From NCBI GenBank assembly GCA_028577615.1, contig JAJSDU010000009.1, positions 1-64,000 of the forward strand: a DNA stretch of 64,000 bases, in the 5' to 3' direction. The DNA comes from Nitrosomonas sp. GTDB taxonomy: Bacteria; Pseudomonadota; Gammaproteobacteria; Burkholderiales; Nitrosomonadaceae. Position 1 is the first letter of the stretch; each line of letters begins with the position of its first letter. The position numbers and the translations under genes are program-made. The notes under the pieces were generated by a model that was given only the letters and a program-made list of their open reading frames with translations, was not told the DNA's origin and searched no databases. Shown one piece after another: positions 45,459-55,938 of the stretch.

Positions 45459-46397
45459 ATGAAAATTGCCATCATCGGTACGGGTCATGTCGGCTCTGCA
45501 CTGGCTTATGCCATTGTGCTCAAAGGATTATGCAATCATCTGGTTCTGGCTGGCCGTACTTTGACACGGACACAGGGCGATGCGCTGGATTTGCAACATA
45601 CGCTGTCATTCTGTGAGCGGCCTATGACAATAGAAAGCAGCGCAATCGAGGATGTCAGGCATAGCGATATCCTGGTGATCACCGTTTCGGCCAGAAGAAA
45701 GGAGAAAATGACCAGCCGGATGCAACTTGGCGAGGATAATGTGAAGATTTTCAGACAAATGATCCCCGTGCTGGTACACAATAACCCGGATGCTCTGCTG
45801 CTCATCATTTCCAATCCGGTCGATGTGTTGACCTATCTGACGACTCAGTTGGCTGGACTGCCGACATCCAGGATCATGGGGATAGGCACACTGGTGGATT
45901 CAGCCCGCTTCCGGGTATTGCTCTCGGCGGAAGAAAAAATACATCCGGATGATTTGCGTACATATATACTTGGCGAGCACGGACCAAATCAGTTTCCGGT
46001 GTTCAGCAATGCGTTTGCCGGCAGTGAACGTATCGCCGACAATCCCGACCATCGGAGAATTTTTCAGGAAGTATCTCAGGCAGGTTTCGATGTTTACAAC
46101 TTAAAAGGCTATACCAATTTTGCGATTGCTACGGCGACATGCGAGGTTCTGAAAACAATTGTGTACGATGACCACCGAACCATGCCGATCAGTACTTATT
46201 TCAGAGAGTGGCAAGGCATCGAGGATAATTGTTTCAGCATACCGGTGGTGGTCGGACGCAATGGTGTCATTCGGCATTTGCATCCCAAGCTGAACCAGAT
46301 TGAACGTGACGCACTGGAAAAAACAGCGAAGCGCGTCAAATCCAATATCAACGAATTATTTTTCGAAAAAAAACCCGGTCTGCGCAAACGGAAGTGA
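45459..46397 (+). CDS. L-lactate/malate dehydrogenase family oxidoreductase
   Basis: 312 residues. NAD-binding GTGHVGSALAYAI at the N-terminus, substrate loop VSARRKEKMTSRMQLGEDN (about 80-98), ISNPVDVLTYL, and catalytic His in LGEHGPNQFP (about 175). In the substrate loop the discriminating position is Arg rather than the Gln of lactate dehydrogenases, closer to malate dehydrogenase, but the loop is one residue longer and lacks the usual Lys-Pro-Gly. The substrate is therefore uncertain. AGGTAGATAAGCC precedes the ATG. Confidence 0.82.
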   Translation: MKIAIIGTGHVGSALAYAIVLKGLCNHLVLAGRTLTRTQGDALDLQHTLSFCERPMTIESSAIEDVRHSDILVITVSARRKEKMTSRMQLGEDNVKIFRQMIPVLVHNNPDALLLIISNPVDVLTYLTTQLAGLPTSRIMGIGTLVDSARFRVLLSAEEKIHPDDLRTYILGEHGPNQFPVFSNAFAGSERIADNPDHRRIFQEVSQAGFDVYNLKGYTNFAIATATCEVLKTIVYDDHRTMPISTYFREWQGIEDNCFSIPVVVGRNGVIRHLHPKLNQIERDALEKTAKRVKSNINELFFEKKPGLRKRK

Positions 46398-46490
46398 CGC
46401 CGCATATGCGCTGTGTAGAGCGGTGTTGTCAAATATCTTAGCATTTGTTCTGTGTTCTGCTCCGGGCTGCACTGTTACGGCTTGCTGCAA

Positions 46491-47150
46491 TTAACCGGGC
46501 TGCTTTACTTTTCTCAAATAGGGCTTGACGGTAACCCAGCCTTCCGGATAAATTTTTTCGGCTTCTTCGTTGCTGACGCCGGGCACGATGATGACATCTT
46601 CGCCTTGTTGCCAATTGACGGGTGTTGCTACTTTATGTTTTGCAGTCAATTGCATGGAGTCGATGACGCGCAGTATTTCATTGAAATTTCGCCCGGTCGT
46701 CATTGGATAAGTCAGCATGAGTTTGATATTTTTGTCAGGGCCAATAACAAATACCGAACGTACGGTTGCATTTGTCATTGCTGTGCGGTTTTCAGCCGAT
46801 CCGGTTTCGTCAGCAGGAAACATGTTGTACAGTTTTGCCACACTGAGGTCAGTGTCGGCAATGACGGGATATTTGACCTTTGCGCCACCAACCTCTTCAA
46901 CATCTTTCAGCCATTTCTCGTGATCGTTGATCGGATCGATACTCAAACCGATGATTTTGGTATTGCGTTTGTCAAATTCTGATTGAATGCCGGCCATGTA
47001 ACCCAGCTCGGTAGTACAGACCGGTGTGAAGTCCTTGGGGTGGGAAAATAATACCGCCCAGCTGTCGCCGATCCATTCATGAAAATCAATTCTGCCGTGC
47101 GTGGTTTCCGCCTGGAAATTGGGTGCCTGATCGTTGATACGTAACGCCAT
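46491..47150 (-). CDS. 1-Cys (Prx6-type) peroxiredoxin
   Basis: 219 residues. Peroxidatic Cys in HPKDFTPVCTTELG (about 45); long C-terminal part (VNWQQGEDVIIVPGVSNEEAEKIYPEGW) typical of the Prx6 class, which lacks a resolving Cys in the usual place. Reduces hydrogen peroxide and organic peroxides in the cytosol. AAGGAGACAATC precedes the ATG. Confidence 0.94.
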   Translation of the reverse strand: MALRINDQAPNFQAETTHGRIDFHEWIGDSWAVLFSHPKDFTPVCTTELGYMAGIQSEFDKRNTKIIGLSIDPINDHEKWLKDVEEVGGAKVKYPVIADTDLSVAKLYNMFPADETGSAENRTAMTNATVRSVFVIGPDKNIKLMLTYPMTTGRNFNEILRVIDSMQLTAKHKVATPVNWQQGEDVIIVPGVSNEEAEKIYPEGWVTVKPYLRKVKQPG

Positions 47151-47280
47151 GATTGTCTCCTTGAGTGTGTAAAATCGAAATAATAACTGCGGCTGAAAAA
47201 TATCGTTAACAGTCTAACCCGATATTGCAAGCAGAACAAACTGCGGCAGGGAACTCTGATTCAGAACTGAATGTGGAAAA

Positions 47281-47312
47281 CAAAAACAGCGCATCGAAAA
47301 GCGCTGTTTTTG
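47281..47312. terminator. Perfect 12-bp hairpin terminator
   Basis: CAAAAACAGCGC (47281-47292) pairs with GCGCTGTTTTTG (47301-47312) around ATCGAAAA. Located after the stop of the YjfB-like gene, it ends that minus-strand unit. Confidence 0.85.
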
Positions 47313-47330
47313 CCGGGAAAGAAAATACGA

Positions 47331-47531
47331 TTATGCTTTAGTATTGATATGCTGACCTAAATGCGCTGGCAGATTCTGCGCGGCTGTATTATCCGGGATT
47401 GCATGAATCAGCGCCATTGCATTCTCGGCACTGGCATCCAATACTTTTTTCAATACCGCCGTACCGGCTGCCTGTTGTACACTGGCTTCGCTTATTGTTG
47501 TCGCCGCGCTGGCTATACTGGAAATTTCCAT
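47331..47531 (-). CDS. YjfB-like small protein (putative motility-associated family)
   Basis: 66 residues from ATG 47531 with AAGGAGTATCTT upstream. Begins MEISSIASAATTISEASVQQA, then VLKKVLDASAENAMALIHAIP, ending NLPAHLGQHINTKA; this layout matches the YjfB family of short proteins annotated as putative motility proteins. No flagellar gene is nearby. Confidence 0.75.
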   Translation of the reverse strand: MEISSIASAATTISEASVQQAAGTAVLKKVLDASAENAMALIHAIPDNTAAQNLPAHLGQHINTKA

Positions 47532-47616
47532 AAGATACTCCTTGAAAAATAAATAGCAGTACCATTGTGTTAGCGGCACAAAGCGATCAATCTTCAAGTG
47601 CACGATTTTTAACCGA

Positions 47617-48255
47617 TCAAATAAATTTTCTAAAAAAAGGTGGCAGAAAATTTCTAAGTTTATCTTTCCATTCGGTGCCTACCTTGATGGGGATTTTTAC
47701 CTGATAGCGAGTACCGTTCTCATCTCTGCCATCAAGATACAAACGGTATTGACCAGTTTCATCGAGACGCAGTGCCTGAGTGATTACGCCGGATTGATAG
47801 GTTTGCTCAGGAACAAGCAGAATATCCTGTTCTTCATAGACTTCGATGTCACCGGCATTTCCTTCTGTCGTTCCGGATTCAGTCAGTTTGACGAGACGAA
47901 GCGCTAACAGGAAATCACGCGACGATTCTGGATAAAGCAAATCAATCGTAATATTCAGCATGCCCGGTTCGGGGATACGATCACATTGCACCGGTATATA
48001 AGGCGTTCTGGGTTCATCATCGGAAATTGTGTATTCATCAGGCAGATAATAGCTCGAATAACCGATTGTCATTGTTTCAGCTTCTATGGTGCAGGTACTG
48101 CCACGGAAACCTTTGGGATAGGTGTCTGAAAAATCGCCTTGTGAGCTTGTTCCTAAAAATATACCGATAGCGATAAAAACAATAATGATACAAGCGCCTA
48201 TAAAATACTGGCGTTTTGCTGGTGTGACTAAATCGGATTCTGGTGGGTTGGGCAT
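47617..48255 (-). CDS. Hypothetical membrane-anchored protein
   Basis: 212 residues. One membrane segment (YFIGACIIIVFIAIGIFLG, about 17-35) and a beta-rich outer domain with YLPDEYTISDDEPRTPYIPVQCDR and GQYRLYLDGRDENGTRYQVKIPIKV. Two cysteines. No family recognised. 85 bp upstream of the YjfB-like gene on the same strand. Confidence 0.65.
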   Translation of the reverse strand: MPNPPESDLVTPAKRQYFIGACIIIVFIAIGIFLGTSSQGDFSDTYPKGFRGSTCTIEAETMTIGYSSYYLPDEYTISDDEPRTPYIPVQCDRIPEPGMLNITIDLLYPESSRDFLLALRLVKLTESGTTEGNAGDIEVYEEQDILLVPEQTYQSGVITQALRLDETGQYRLYLDGRDENGTRYQVKIPIKVGTEWKDKLRNFLPPFFRKFI

Positions 48256-48505
48256 AATGTAGTCCTTATATTTTTCTTATTTTAACGCGAAGGAGCGAGC
48301 AGGCACAGAATTGAAGGGTGTCAGATCAAGCGATTATACGGCGTGATTTATCATTGGAAGCCGATAACATAACTGATGACGGCTTGATTCACAAGTGGAC
48401 CGTGAGAGAAAAAATCAGCTGTGCTGTTCATTTTTGATTCAGGTTGGATGATATAAGCTTTCTTTAACAAAAGAATTGATTCACTTTAATAAATGGAGGT
48501 CTCTG

Positions 48506-48838
48506 ATGAAAAAGAAAAATTTATTACCGGGCGCAGTCGGGGCAATCGCCATAAGCCTGTTGCTGGGCATGGCTTCAGTGGCTGAAGCGGGCAGGGGACA
48601 TCATCACCATCACCATCACGGGCATCACCACGGTCATCACCACCATCACCATCACCATGGCGGTTATGCCTATATTTATAATCAACCGCAACCCTATTTC
48701 CGCCCACCGGCTTATGGCTATAACTATTATGCGCCCATACCTGCGCCGGTTGTGGTGCCAGCGCCAGTATATGGCTATCCGCCAAATATGATGCTCGATA
48801 TACATACCAATTTCGGTCATTTCATGTTCAGCTACTGA
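48506..48838 (+). CDS. Exported polyhistidine protein
   Basis: 110 residues from ATG 48506 (TGGAGG upstream). Signal peptide ends ASVAEA. The mature protein starts GRG, followed by 7 His, Gly, 3 His, Gly, 8 His, GG, then a Pro/Tyr-rich region (YNQPQPYFRPPAYGYNYYAP, PVYGYPP). His codons are mixed CAT/CAC, so the tract is natural, not a cloning tag. Expected to bind Ni, Zn or Cu in the periplasm as store or chaperone. No partner genes. Confidence 0.85.
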   Translation: MKKKNLLPGAVGAIAISLLLGMASVAEAGRGHHHHHHHGHHHGHHHHHHHHGGYAYIYNQPQPYFRPPAYGYNYYAPIPAPVVVPAPVYGYPPNMMLDIHTNFGHFMFSY

Positions 48839-48971
48839 GATTGGTGGCATAAAGTGAATCCGGGTGATCCTATTGGTGAATTTGATCTGATGCGCTACGT
48901 GTTATCCGAAAAACAATTTTCTGCTGCTGTTTTTATCATTTAAATAGACTCTTCTCTCCTCTGATTGAAAT

Positions 48972-48997
48972 GCCGTCCGGGTGACGGCTTTTTTTTT
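48972..48997 (+). terminator. Rho-independent terminator
   Basis: GCCGTC-cgggt-GACGGC followed by nine T. About 130 bp after the polyhistidine gene and just before the convergent gene end. Confidence 0.85.
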
Positions 48998-49003
48998 GCC
49001 GAT

Positions 49004-49852
49004 TCAAAACAGTTCTATCCATACCGGCTGATGATCAGAAGCTGTTGTTGTGATATCGACGCGGTGCGCTTTCAGATGATTGATCAGGCCACTGGTGATA
49101 AAGATATGATCGAAGCATTCGGGCTTATCGACAAAATCCACCGGATGAATGCCAGCCGTCGGTATGTGCGGTTCATCGGGAAATAGAGCGGTTCTTGCAT
49201 CATGAAAATCAGGTATGCCGGAATCAAACGGCACGAGCATTTGTAGACGTTCCCTGGCCGTGGCGGGAAAATTCATGTCGCCGCATAAAATGGCATCGGC
49301 AGGACGGGTATGCACTTCAAAAGGTCCGTTCTGTTCTTCGTTAAGTTGCGCACGGCGGGTCATCGCGCAGGCTTCAACATGCAGGCGGCGTATGTGCGCA
49401 ATCTGTTGTTCTCTTTGCTGCTGCGAGTAATATTCAAGATGGGTCGTCATGATACGCATCGAACCAATTTCAGATTGAACAACAGCTTCAATCAAAATGC
49501 GCTGCATACTGGGTGCGGTTTGTTCAGCCGCCCATGGTAATAAATGGCGCCAGACCTGGCCAACGGGCAGGCGGGAAAAAATGGCGTTGCCAAAATAACT
49601 GCGTCCGCCTTTTGCATTGGGCAGGTCGGTGGCAATCCCATAGATACCGGTATATTCCGGCAATCCCTGTGACAGCAGGGCAAATTGATCTTCGCCTTGA
49701 CTGCCGGCTAATCCTGGAAAATTGACGGCAACTTCCTGAAGACAGATGACATCAAACATGTCCAGCGTTCGTATCGTATTGAGAATGCGGTTGAAATCGA
49801 CAATGCCGTCCATTCCGCGACCCCATTGAATGTTCCAGCTTAACAGTTTCAT
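49004..49852 (-). CDS. Endonuclease/exonuclease/phosphatase family protein
   Basis: 282 residues from ATG 49852; the upstream frame to 49990 lacks a ribosome site. Conserved EEP motifs in order: LLSWNIQWG, VICLQEV, MTTHLEYY, CGDMNFPA, FDHIFIT and SDHQPVWIE. Mg-dependent phosphodiesterase fold; substrate (DNA, phospholipid or phosphoinositide-like) unknown. No signal peptide. Confidence 0.85.
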   Translation of the reverse strand: MKLLSWNIQWGRGMDGIVDFNRILNTIRTLDMFDVICLQEVAVNFPGLAGSQGEDQFALLSQGLPEYTGIYGIATDLPNAKGGRSYFGNAIFSRLPVGQVWRHLLPWAAEQTAPSMQRILIEAVVQSEIGSMRIMTTHLEYYSQQQREQQIAHIRRLHVEACAMTRRAQLNEEQNGPFEVHTRPADAILCGDMNFPATARERLQMLVPFDSGIPDFHDARTALFPDEPHIPTAGIHPVDFVDKPECFDHIFITSGLINHLKAHRVDITTTASDHQPVWIELF

Positions 49853-50043
49853 GATTTGCGTGTTGATATGTGTGATATGAATACCCGGACAGTCTATCGC
49901 TATCCCGCGTTTCTGGCTATTGCGTGTCCGCAATGCAAGGTTGGATGTGTGAACGATAAAGAAGAGTGCGATTCTGTTGTTAACCCACATGTGGAAATCG
50001 CTATAATTCAGTGCGCATTGAATACGGAAAACAAGAAAGTGTT

Positions 50044-51579
50044 ATGAATAATCAGGCCTTGAAGCTTCGACGCGTAGCGATCGACACCTACCACGAAAAT
50101 GTCGCTTATCTTCATCGCGAATGCGCGGTTTACCGCGCGGAAGGTTTCCAGGCACTGTCAAAAATCCGTGTCAGCGCAAGTGGAAACAGAATACTCGCCG
50201 TGCTCAATGTGGTTGACGATGAAGCGATTGTAACGCCTTTCGAGCTGGGCCTGTCCGAGCAGGCATTTCAACAATTGAGCGCTTGCGCAGACTGCGCGGT
50301 CAGCGTGGATCATGCGGAGTACGCGGCTTCAATGGACGCAGTGCGGCGCAAGATCAACGGAGAGCGCCTGGCATTAGCTGACTTTGAATCGATTACGCAG
50401 GATATCGCCGAGAGCCGTTATTCCAAGATGGAAATGGCGGCATTTCTGGTAGCGACCGGACAAAACAGCCTTGATCGTGACGAAGTGTACTATCTGACAC
50501 GCGCCATGCTGAAGACGGGGCAGCAACTGAACTGGGGAGAATTGCAGGTGGTTGACAAGCACTGCATAGGCGGTATTCCCGGTAACCGCACGTCCATGCT
50601 CGTGGTGCCTATTGTAGCGGCGCACGGTATGTTGATTCCGAAAACATCCAGCCGTGCAATCACATCACCCGCAGGAACGGCGGATACCATGGAAATCCTT
50701 GCGGAAGTGAATTTGTCGCCCGAAAAATTGCATGACATCGTACGCAGACACCGGGGTTGTCTCGTATGGGGCGGCACTGCACGGCTTGCGCCAGTCGACG
50801 ACATGCTGATTTCAGTTGAACGTCCGCTTGGTATCGATTCACAGGGACAAATGGTTGCCTCGATTCTTTCAAAAAAGCTGGCTGCCGGCTCAACGCACTT
50901 GTTGATCGATATTCCAGTCGGACCGACCGCCAAGGTTCGCCACATGCGCGCAGCGCTCGCGCTCAGAAAGCTGTTTGAATATGTTGGTGATCAGCTCGGT
51001 ATTCATCTGGAAGTGATTATTACCGATGGACGTCAGCCTGTAGGGCGAGGTATCGGCCCTACACTGGAGGCACGGGACGTTATGCAGGTGCTGGAAAACG
51101 ATCCTGGCGCGCCTGCGGATCTGCGGCAGAAATCGCTTGCATTGGCGGGGCGTATTATCGAATTTGATCCTGACGTGCGCGGCGGACATGGTTTTGCGAT
51201 TGCACGGGACATTCTGGATTCCGGCCGGGCACTTGCCAAAATGAATGCCATTGTTCAAGGTCAGGGCGCGCATGAGGTTGATTTTACACCGGGGCGATAT
51301 TGTCATGAAGTGAAAGCAGCTAAAGCGGGCGTGGTTTCCGGTATCGATAATCTGCAGATGGCCAAAATCGCGCGCATTGCGGGTGCGCCGATGGACAAGA
51401 GCGCCGGTGTCGATCTGTTGCATAAAACCGGTGATGTCGTATCGGCGGGCGATGTACTGTATTATGTTTACGCTGAGTTCATGTCTGATTTTGAATTTGC
51501 CAAAAAACTGATCAAACAGAATGACGGATATACCATTGGTGAAAAGACGGATGTCAATAGATTTGATGCTTTTATGTGA
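50044..51579 (+). CDS. AMP phosphorylase / long-type thymidine phosphorylase family
   Basis: 511 residues from ATG 50044. An N-terminal ~85-residue domain absent from classical DeoA precedes the phosphorylase core: [68 protein letters not shown]. This is the archaeal-type layout (TIGR02645). Such enzymes release adenine from AMP to give ribose 1,5-bisphosphate, which can be isomerised to ribulose 1,5-bisphosphate. A PRPP synthetase gene follows closely, so nucleotide sugar recycling is likely; true substrate untested. Confidence 0.88.
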   Translation: MNNQALKLRRVAIDTYHENVAYLHRECAVYRAEGFQALSKIRVSASGNRILAVLNVVDDEAIVTPFELGLSEQAFQQLSACADCAVSVDHAEYAASMDAVRRKINGERLALADFESITQDIAESRYSKMEMAAFLVATGQNSLDRDEVYYLTRAMLKTGQQLNWGELQVVDKHCIGGIPGNRTSMLVVPIVAAHGMLIPKTSSRAITSPAGTADTMEILAEVNLSPEKLHDIVRRHRGCLVWGGTARLAPVDDMLISVERPLGIDSQGQMVASILSKKLAAGSTHLLIDIPVGPTAKVRHMRAALALRKLFEYVGDQLGIHLEVIITDGRQPVGRGIGPTLEARDVMQVLENDPGAPADLRQKSLALAGRIIEFDPDVRGGHGFAIARDILDSGRALAKMNAIVQGQGAHEVDFTPGRYCHEVKAAKAGVVSGIDNLQMAKIARIAGAPMDKSAGVDLLHKTGDVVSAGDVLYYVYAEFMSDFEFAKKLIKQNDGYTIGEKTDVNRFDAFM

Positions 51580-51593
51580 AGTGGAAAACTGCC

Positions 51594-52469
51594 ATGCTGA
51601 TTGTTGGATATGATGATTACCGCACGCAGGCGCAGAATCTGGCAAATGCGTTGCAGGTGCCGTATCGGGAAATCAAACGACATACTTTTCCCGATGGTGA
51701 AAGTCTGATACAGGTACCGGTGGAATTACCGCAACATGTCGTATTAATCAGAAGTTTGAATCAACCCAATGACAAGCTGATTGAATTGTTGTTCAGCGTC
51801 TCCGCGTTGCGCCAGCATGGTGCAACGCGGGTTACGCTTGTCGCGCCATATTTATGCTACATGCGGCAGGATGCTGAGAATCAACCCGGAGAGGCGGTCA
51901 GTCAGCGCGTGATCGGACAGCTGCTGGCCGATCATTTCGACGATGTCATTACCGTCGATCCGCATTTGCATCGCGTCCAGCGGCTGGATCAGGCGATACC
52001 GACCCGCAATGCGCGAGCGGTTGCTGCAAGTGAGATTATCGCCCGTTTTATAGCCAGCCGATACCCTAGTGGAATATTGCTCGGCCCGGACAGCGAATCA
52101 GAACAATGGGTGCGCGAAATTGCCGCAAAAATCGGTTTTTCGTATGCCGTGGCGACAAAAATCAGAAGCGGTGATCAACTGGTGGAAGTCTCGATTCCAC
52201 AGCGGGATTATGCCGGTCAACCGGTTATACTGATTGACGACATGATCAGTACTGGCCGTACGCTCGCGCAGGCTTCCGGCAAACTCTTGCAGGCTGGTGC
52301 CAGTCAAGTTGACGCCATCATTACGCATCCGCTGTTTTGCAGCGATGCGGAGCAATGCATGCGGCAATCCGGCGTAACGCATATCTGGAGCACTGACAGC
52401 ATTACGCATCCGACCAATGCTATCGCGCTGGCCGAATTGCTGGCCAATGCGATTCAGCAGCTTGCTTGA
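51594..52469 (+). CDS. Ribose-phosphate pyrophosphokinase-like protein
   Basis: 291 residues from ATG 51594 (MLIVGYDDY); a GTG at 51576 overlapping the previous stop would add six residues. Conserved PRPP synthetase features: RHTFPDGESLIQVP, ATRVTLVAPYLCYMRQD, VDPHLHR and the PRPP loop VILIDDMISTGRTL. Shorter and more divergent than housekeeping Prs, so probably a second, specialised copy acting with the AMP-phosphorylase-type enzyme. Confidence 0.85.
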   Translation: MLIVGYDDYRTQAQNLANALQVPYREIKRHTFPDGESLIQVPVELPQHVVLIRSLNQPNDKLIELLFSVSALRQHGATRVTLVAPYLCYMRQDAENQPGEAVSQRVIGQLLADHFDDVITVDPHLHRVQRLDQAIPTRNARAVAASEIIARFIASRYPSGILLGPDSESEQWVREIAAKIGFSYAVATKIRSGDQLVEVSIPQRDYAGQPVILIDDMISTGRTLAQASGKLLQAGASQVDAIITHPLFCSDAEQCMRQSGVTHIWSTDSITHPTNAIALAELLANAIQQLA

Positions 52470-52552
52470 GCCAGAGATGTATCAATTGCGGCTGAGATTG
52501 TTCGGATTGCCTGTCTTTGGTTTTTTATTCTTATCCAGAACGTCTTTAGATC

Positions 52553-53707
52553 ATGAAATTTTCGGGTGAGATTACCCATTTATCACAAAAAGGCTATGGT
52601 GTTGTTAAAAACACGCGCAATGCGGTTTCATACTTTGTACACGGAACCTGGCCCGGCGATATCGGTGAATTTGAGGCCATTGATAAACCGGCGCACAACA
52701 AAAAGTTTGCCTATGCCCGGTTGCTCAGGATGATTACGCCTTCGCCCCATAGACAGCATCCCGCCTGTGCTTACATGCATCTGAAGGATAATCCGTGCAC
52801 CGGCTGTCCTTGGATGATCGCTGATTATGCCAGTCAGCTGGAGCAGAAAAGAAAACGCTTTCTTTACGCCATGCAGCGGGTCGGCTTCGATGCGGCTGAT
52901 CTTGATTCAGTACCGATGCAGCCCGCGCCGCAGCTCTTCGGTTATCGCAACCGTTGTCAGGTGAAGACAGACGGCGCGAAACTCGGCTTCATCAATGAGG
53001 AATCCGGCCAATTGGTTGCGGTAAGCGACTGTATCGTGCTGAATGAAGCGTGCAGAGCATTATTGAAAGCTGCTATCCAACGCCTGTCTGACGAATCATG
53101 GTGCTTTCCGGTTAATGGCGGCATACACTTCGTCGATCTGGATGACGCCATGCAGCGCGGTGAGATTCAAATCGACCGCAAGCGTCCGTTCAAACAAGGG
53201 AATACGCAACAGAACATATGGATGCGTGCGTGGTTGAAGGAAAAGCTTGCGCAGATCCCCAATTTGAACAAGGTGGTCGAATTATTTTGCGGCGCCGGAA
53301 ATTTTACGCAAATCATTGCCGGTTCGACTTGCCATACAATTCTCGCTTATGAAGCCGAACATACGGCTATCGATCAGCTGCAATTGAGACAATTACCCAA
53401 AGTGAACGCGTGCCTGGCCAATTTGTTCGCGCCGTTTATCTGGCGGTCGCTGAAAAGGCATGTCAGCGATGCGGATACACTCGTCCTCGATCCGCCGCGC
53501 GCCGGATTGAAACGGCAAAACGGATTTTTCGAAAGCTTTCGTGCCTTGAAAACAATGATCTATATTTCCTGCAATCCGGAAACTTTTGCGCGCGATGCCT
53601 GGTTTTTCAAGCAACAGGGCTGGTCTGTGGATGAAGTGCAACTGGTTGATCAATTTCCGCATACGCCGCATGTTGAAGTGCTTGCGGTGTTTAGAAATAA
53701 CGCATGA
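52553..53707 (+). CDS. TrmA/RlmD-type RNA m5U methyltransferase
   Basis: 384 residues. Near the N-terminus HPACAYMHLKDNPCTGC and a later SDC supply four Cys for a [4Fe-4S] cluster. The C-terminal SAM domain has VVELFCGAGNFTQ, LVLDPPRAGL and the catalytic ISCNPETFARD. Methylates a uridine in 23S rRNA or tRNA; family members differ in target, which cannot be fixed here. A TRAM-like N-terminal segment (GEITHLSQKGYGVVK) is present. Confidence 0.88.
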   Translation: MKFSGEITHLSQKGYGVVKNTRNAVSYFVHGTWPGDIGEFEAIDKPAHNKKFAYARLLRMITPSPHRQHPACAYMHLKDNPCTGCPWMIADYASQLEQKRKRFLYAMQRVGFDAADLDSVPMQPAPQLFGYRNRCQVKTDGAKLGFINEESGQLVAVSDCIVLNEACRALLKAAIQRLSDESWCFPVNGGIHFVDLDDAMQRGEIQIDRKRPFKQGNTQQNIWMRAWLKEKLAQIPNLNKVVELFCGAGNFTQIIAGSTCHTILAYEAEHTAIDQLQLRQLPKVNACLANLFAPFIWRSLKRHVSDADTLVLDPPRAGLKRQNGFFESFRALKTMIYISCNPETFARDAWFFKQQGWSVDEVQLVDQFPHTPHVEVLAVFRNNA

Positions 53708-53811
53708 ACAGCCTGATAGCCGCGCGGCAGGTAGTTTTTCAAGGCGCTCGATTAATTATGCACCGATATGCGCTATACTGAAACGCATATCGACATAATC
53801 AAGGTGATTTT

Positions 53812-54981
53812 ATGAAGATTCATGAGTATCAGGCGAAGGAAATTCTCAGGCAGTATGGCGTTGTAACTCCCCGGGGAATAGCCTGTTTCAGCGTGGACGA
53901 AGCTGTCAGTGCGGCGCAGAATCTCGGCGGTAAAGTCTGGGTAGTCAAGGCGCAGATTTATGCCGGTGGTCGCGGTAAAGGTGGTGGTGTCAAGGTGGCC
54001 AGGTCACTTGAAGAAGTGCGTCAATTGGCGGGTGATATGCTGGGTATGCGCCTGGTAACGCATCAGACCGGATCAGATGGGCAAACGGTGCGTCGGTTGT
54101 TTATTGAAGAAGGTGTCAATATCGCCAGGGAATATTATGTCGGCATGGTGGTTGATCGCGGCAATCAGCGCGTGTGCCTGATGGCCAGCGCCGAAGGGGG
54201 TATGGATATTGAACAGGTTGCTGCGCAGACACCGGAAAAAATACACAAGGTTTATATCGATCCGATTGCCGGCTTGACCGATTTGGAAGCGCTCACTGTC
54301 GCCGAAAAAATCGGCTTACCCGATATCAGCCGGAGCGAAGCCGCCGCATTGCTAAAAAATCTGTATCAGGCGTTTGATGATAAGGATGCGTCGCTGGTGG
54401 AAATCAATCCCCTGGCGCTGACAACGGATCATCACGTGCTCGCGCTGGATGCAAAAATGAATTTTGATGACAATGCGTTGTTTCGTCATCCTGAAATTGT
54501 CGCGCTGCGCGACCTGGATGAAGAAGATCCGGCAGAAATCGAAGCCGCCCGGCATGACCTGTCGTATATTCCACTGGATGGTAATATCGGCTGTCTGGTC
54601 AACGGTGCGGGACTGGCAATGGCCACCATGGATATTATCAAGCTGTATGGCGGCAATCCGGCGAATTTTCTTGATGTCGGTGGCGGTGCAACGGCTGAAA
54701 AAGTTACCGCGGCCTTCAAATTAATGTTGAAGAATCCGAAATTGACAGCAATTCTCGTGAATATTTTCGGCGGCATTATGAAATGCGATGTAATCGCTGA
54801 AGGTGTAGTACAAGCTGCGCGTGAAGTACAACTCACTGTTCCGCTGGTGGTGCGGCTTGAAGGCACCAATGTGCAGATCGGTAAGCGTATTCTTGCCGAT
54901 TCCGGGTTAGCCGTTATTTCCGCTGACAACATGGCAGATGCCGCGCAGAAGGCAGTCAATGCCGCAGCAGCGCACGGATAG
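53812..54981 (+). CDS. sucC: Succinate-CoA ligase, beta subunit
   Basis: 389 residues, the standard length. ATP-grasp opening [42 protein letters not shown] and the C-terminal [42 protein letters not shown]-cycle substrate-level phosphorylation with SucD. Malate-CoA ligase is a close relative but less likely. Confidence 0.94.
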   Translation: MKIHEYQAKEILRQYGVVTPRGIACFSVDEAVSAAQNLGGKVWVVKAQIYAGGRGKGGGVKVARSLEEVRQLAGDMLGMRLVTHQTGSDGQTVRRLFIEEGVNIAREYYVGMVVDRGNQRVCLMASAEGGMDIEQVAAQTPEKIHKVYIDPIAGLTDLEALTVAEKIGLPDISRSEAAALLKNLYQAFDDKDASLVEINPLALTTDHHVLALDAKMNFDDNALFRHPEIVALRDLDEEDPAEIEAARHDLSYIPLDGNIGCLVNGAGLAMATMDIIKLYGGNPANFLDVGGGATAEKVTAAFKLMLKNPKLTAILVNIFGGIMKCDVIAEGVVQAAREVQLTVPLVVRLEGTNVQIGKRILADSGLAVISADNMADAAQKAVNAAAAHG

Positions 54982-55041
54982 ATTGTTTCCTGAATTCAGA
55001 AGCGCGAATTCTGTTTTATTTACCCAAAGAGATAGCTGACA

Positions 55042-55920
55042 ATGTCCATTCTGATTAACCAAAACAGCCGTGTGATGACGCAGGGAATCACCGGCAAGAC
55101 CGGTCAGTTCCATACCCGCATGTGTCGGGAATATGCCAATGGTAATCAATGTTTTGTGGCGGGTGTGAATCCGCGTAAACCGGGTGAGGATTTTGAAGGT
55201 ATTCCGGTTTTTGCGACGGTGAAGGAAGCCAAAGAAGCAACCGGCGCAAATGTTTCAGTCATTTATGTGCCTCCGCCGCATGCGGCTGCGGCGATTGACG
55301 AGGCTGTCAATGCGGAACTCGATCTGGTCATCTGCATTACCGAGGGAATCCCGGTACGCGACATGATCCGTACACGTTATAAAATGCTGGACAAGAAAAC
55401 CCGGTTGATTGGTCCGAACTGTCCTGGCATTATCACGCCCGATGAAATCAAGATCGGCATCATGCCAGGCTATATTCATAAGAAAGGGCGCATCGGTGTC
55501 GTGTCGCGTTCAGGTACGTTGACCTACGAGGCTGTCGCACAGTTGATGGAGCAGGGTCTGGGACAATCGACATGCGTTGGAATCGGCGGCGATCCCGTCA
55601 ACGGCTTGAAGCATATCGATGTCATGCAATTATTCAACGAAGACGATGATACCGACGCGGTGTTGATGGTGGGTGAAATCGGCGGCACCGACGAAGAAGA
55701 TTGCGCGCTTTGGATAAAAGCGCATATGCGCAAGCCGGTTGTCGGTTTTATCGCCGGTGTGACGGCACCGCCCGGCAAACGCATGGGACATGCCGGCGCG
55801 ATTATTTCAGGCGGCAAAGGCACGGCTCAGGAGAAGCTGGCCGTGATGGAAGAGTGCGGTATCAAAGTAACGCGCAATCCCGCCGAGATGGGCAAGCTGC
55901 TAAAATCAACCTTGGGTTAA
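55042..55920 (+). CDS. sucD: Succinate-CoA ligase, alpha subunit
   Basis: 292 residues. CoA-binding [24 protein letters not shown], and the phospho-histidine in [18 protein letters not shown] (about 250). Forms the heterodimer with SucC; 60 bp apart. Confidence 0.95.
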   Translation: MSILINQNSRVMTQGITGKTGQFHTRMCREYANGNQCFVAGVNPRKPGEDFEGIPVFATVKEAKEATGANVSVIYVPPPHAAAAIDEAVNAELDLVICITEGIPVRDMIRTRYKMLDKKTRLIGPNCPGIITPDEIKIGIMPGYIHKKGRIGVVSRSGTLTYEAVAQLMEQGLGQSTCVGIGGDPVNGLKHIDVMQLFNEDDDTDAVLMVGEIGGTDEEDCALWIKAHMRKPVVGFIAGVTAPPGKRMGHAGAIISGGKGTAQEKLAVMEECGIKVTRNPAEMGKLLKSTLG

Positions 55921-55938
55921 GGATTTTTTCTGAACGCT

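Noticed and set aside
48600-48665. Engineered His-tag contamination
   Set aside because: Mixed CAT/CAC codons, Gly interruptions and a native signal peptide argue for a natural gene.
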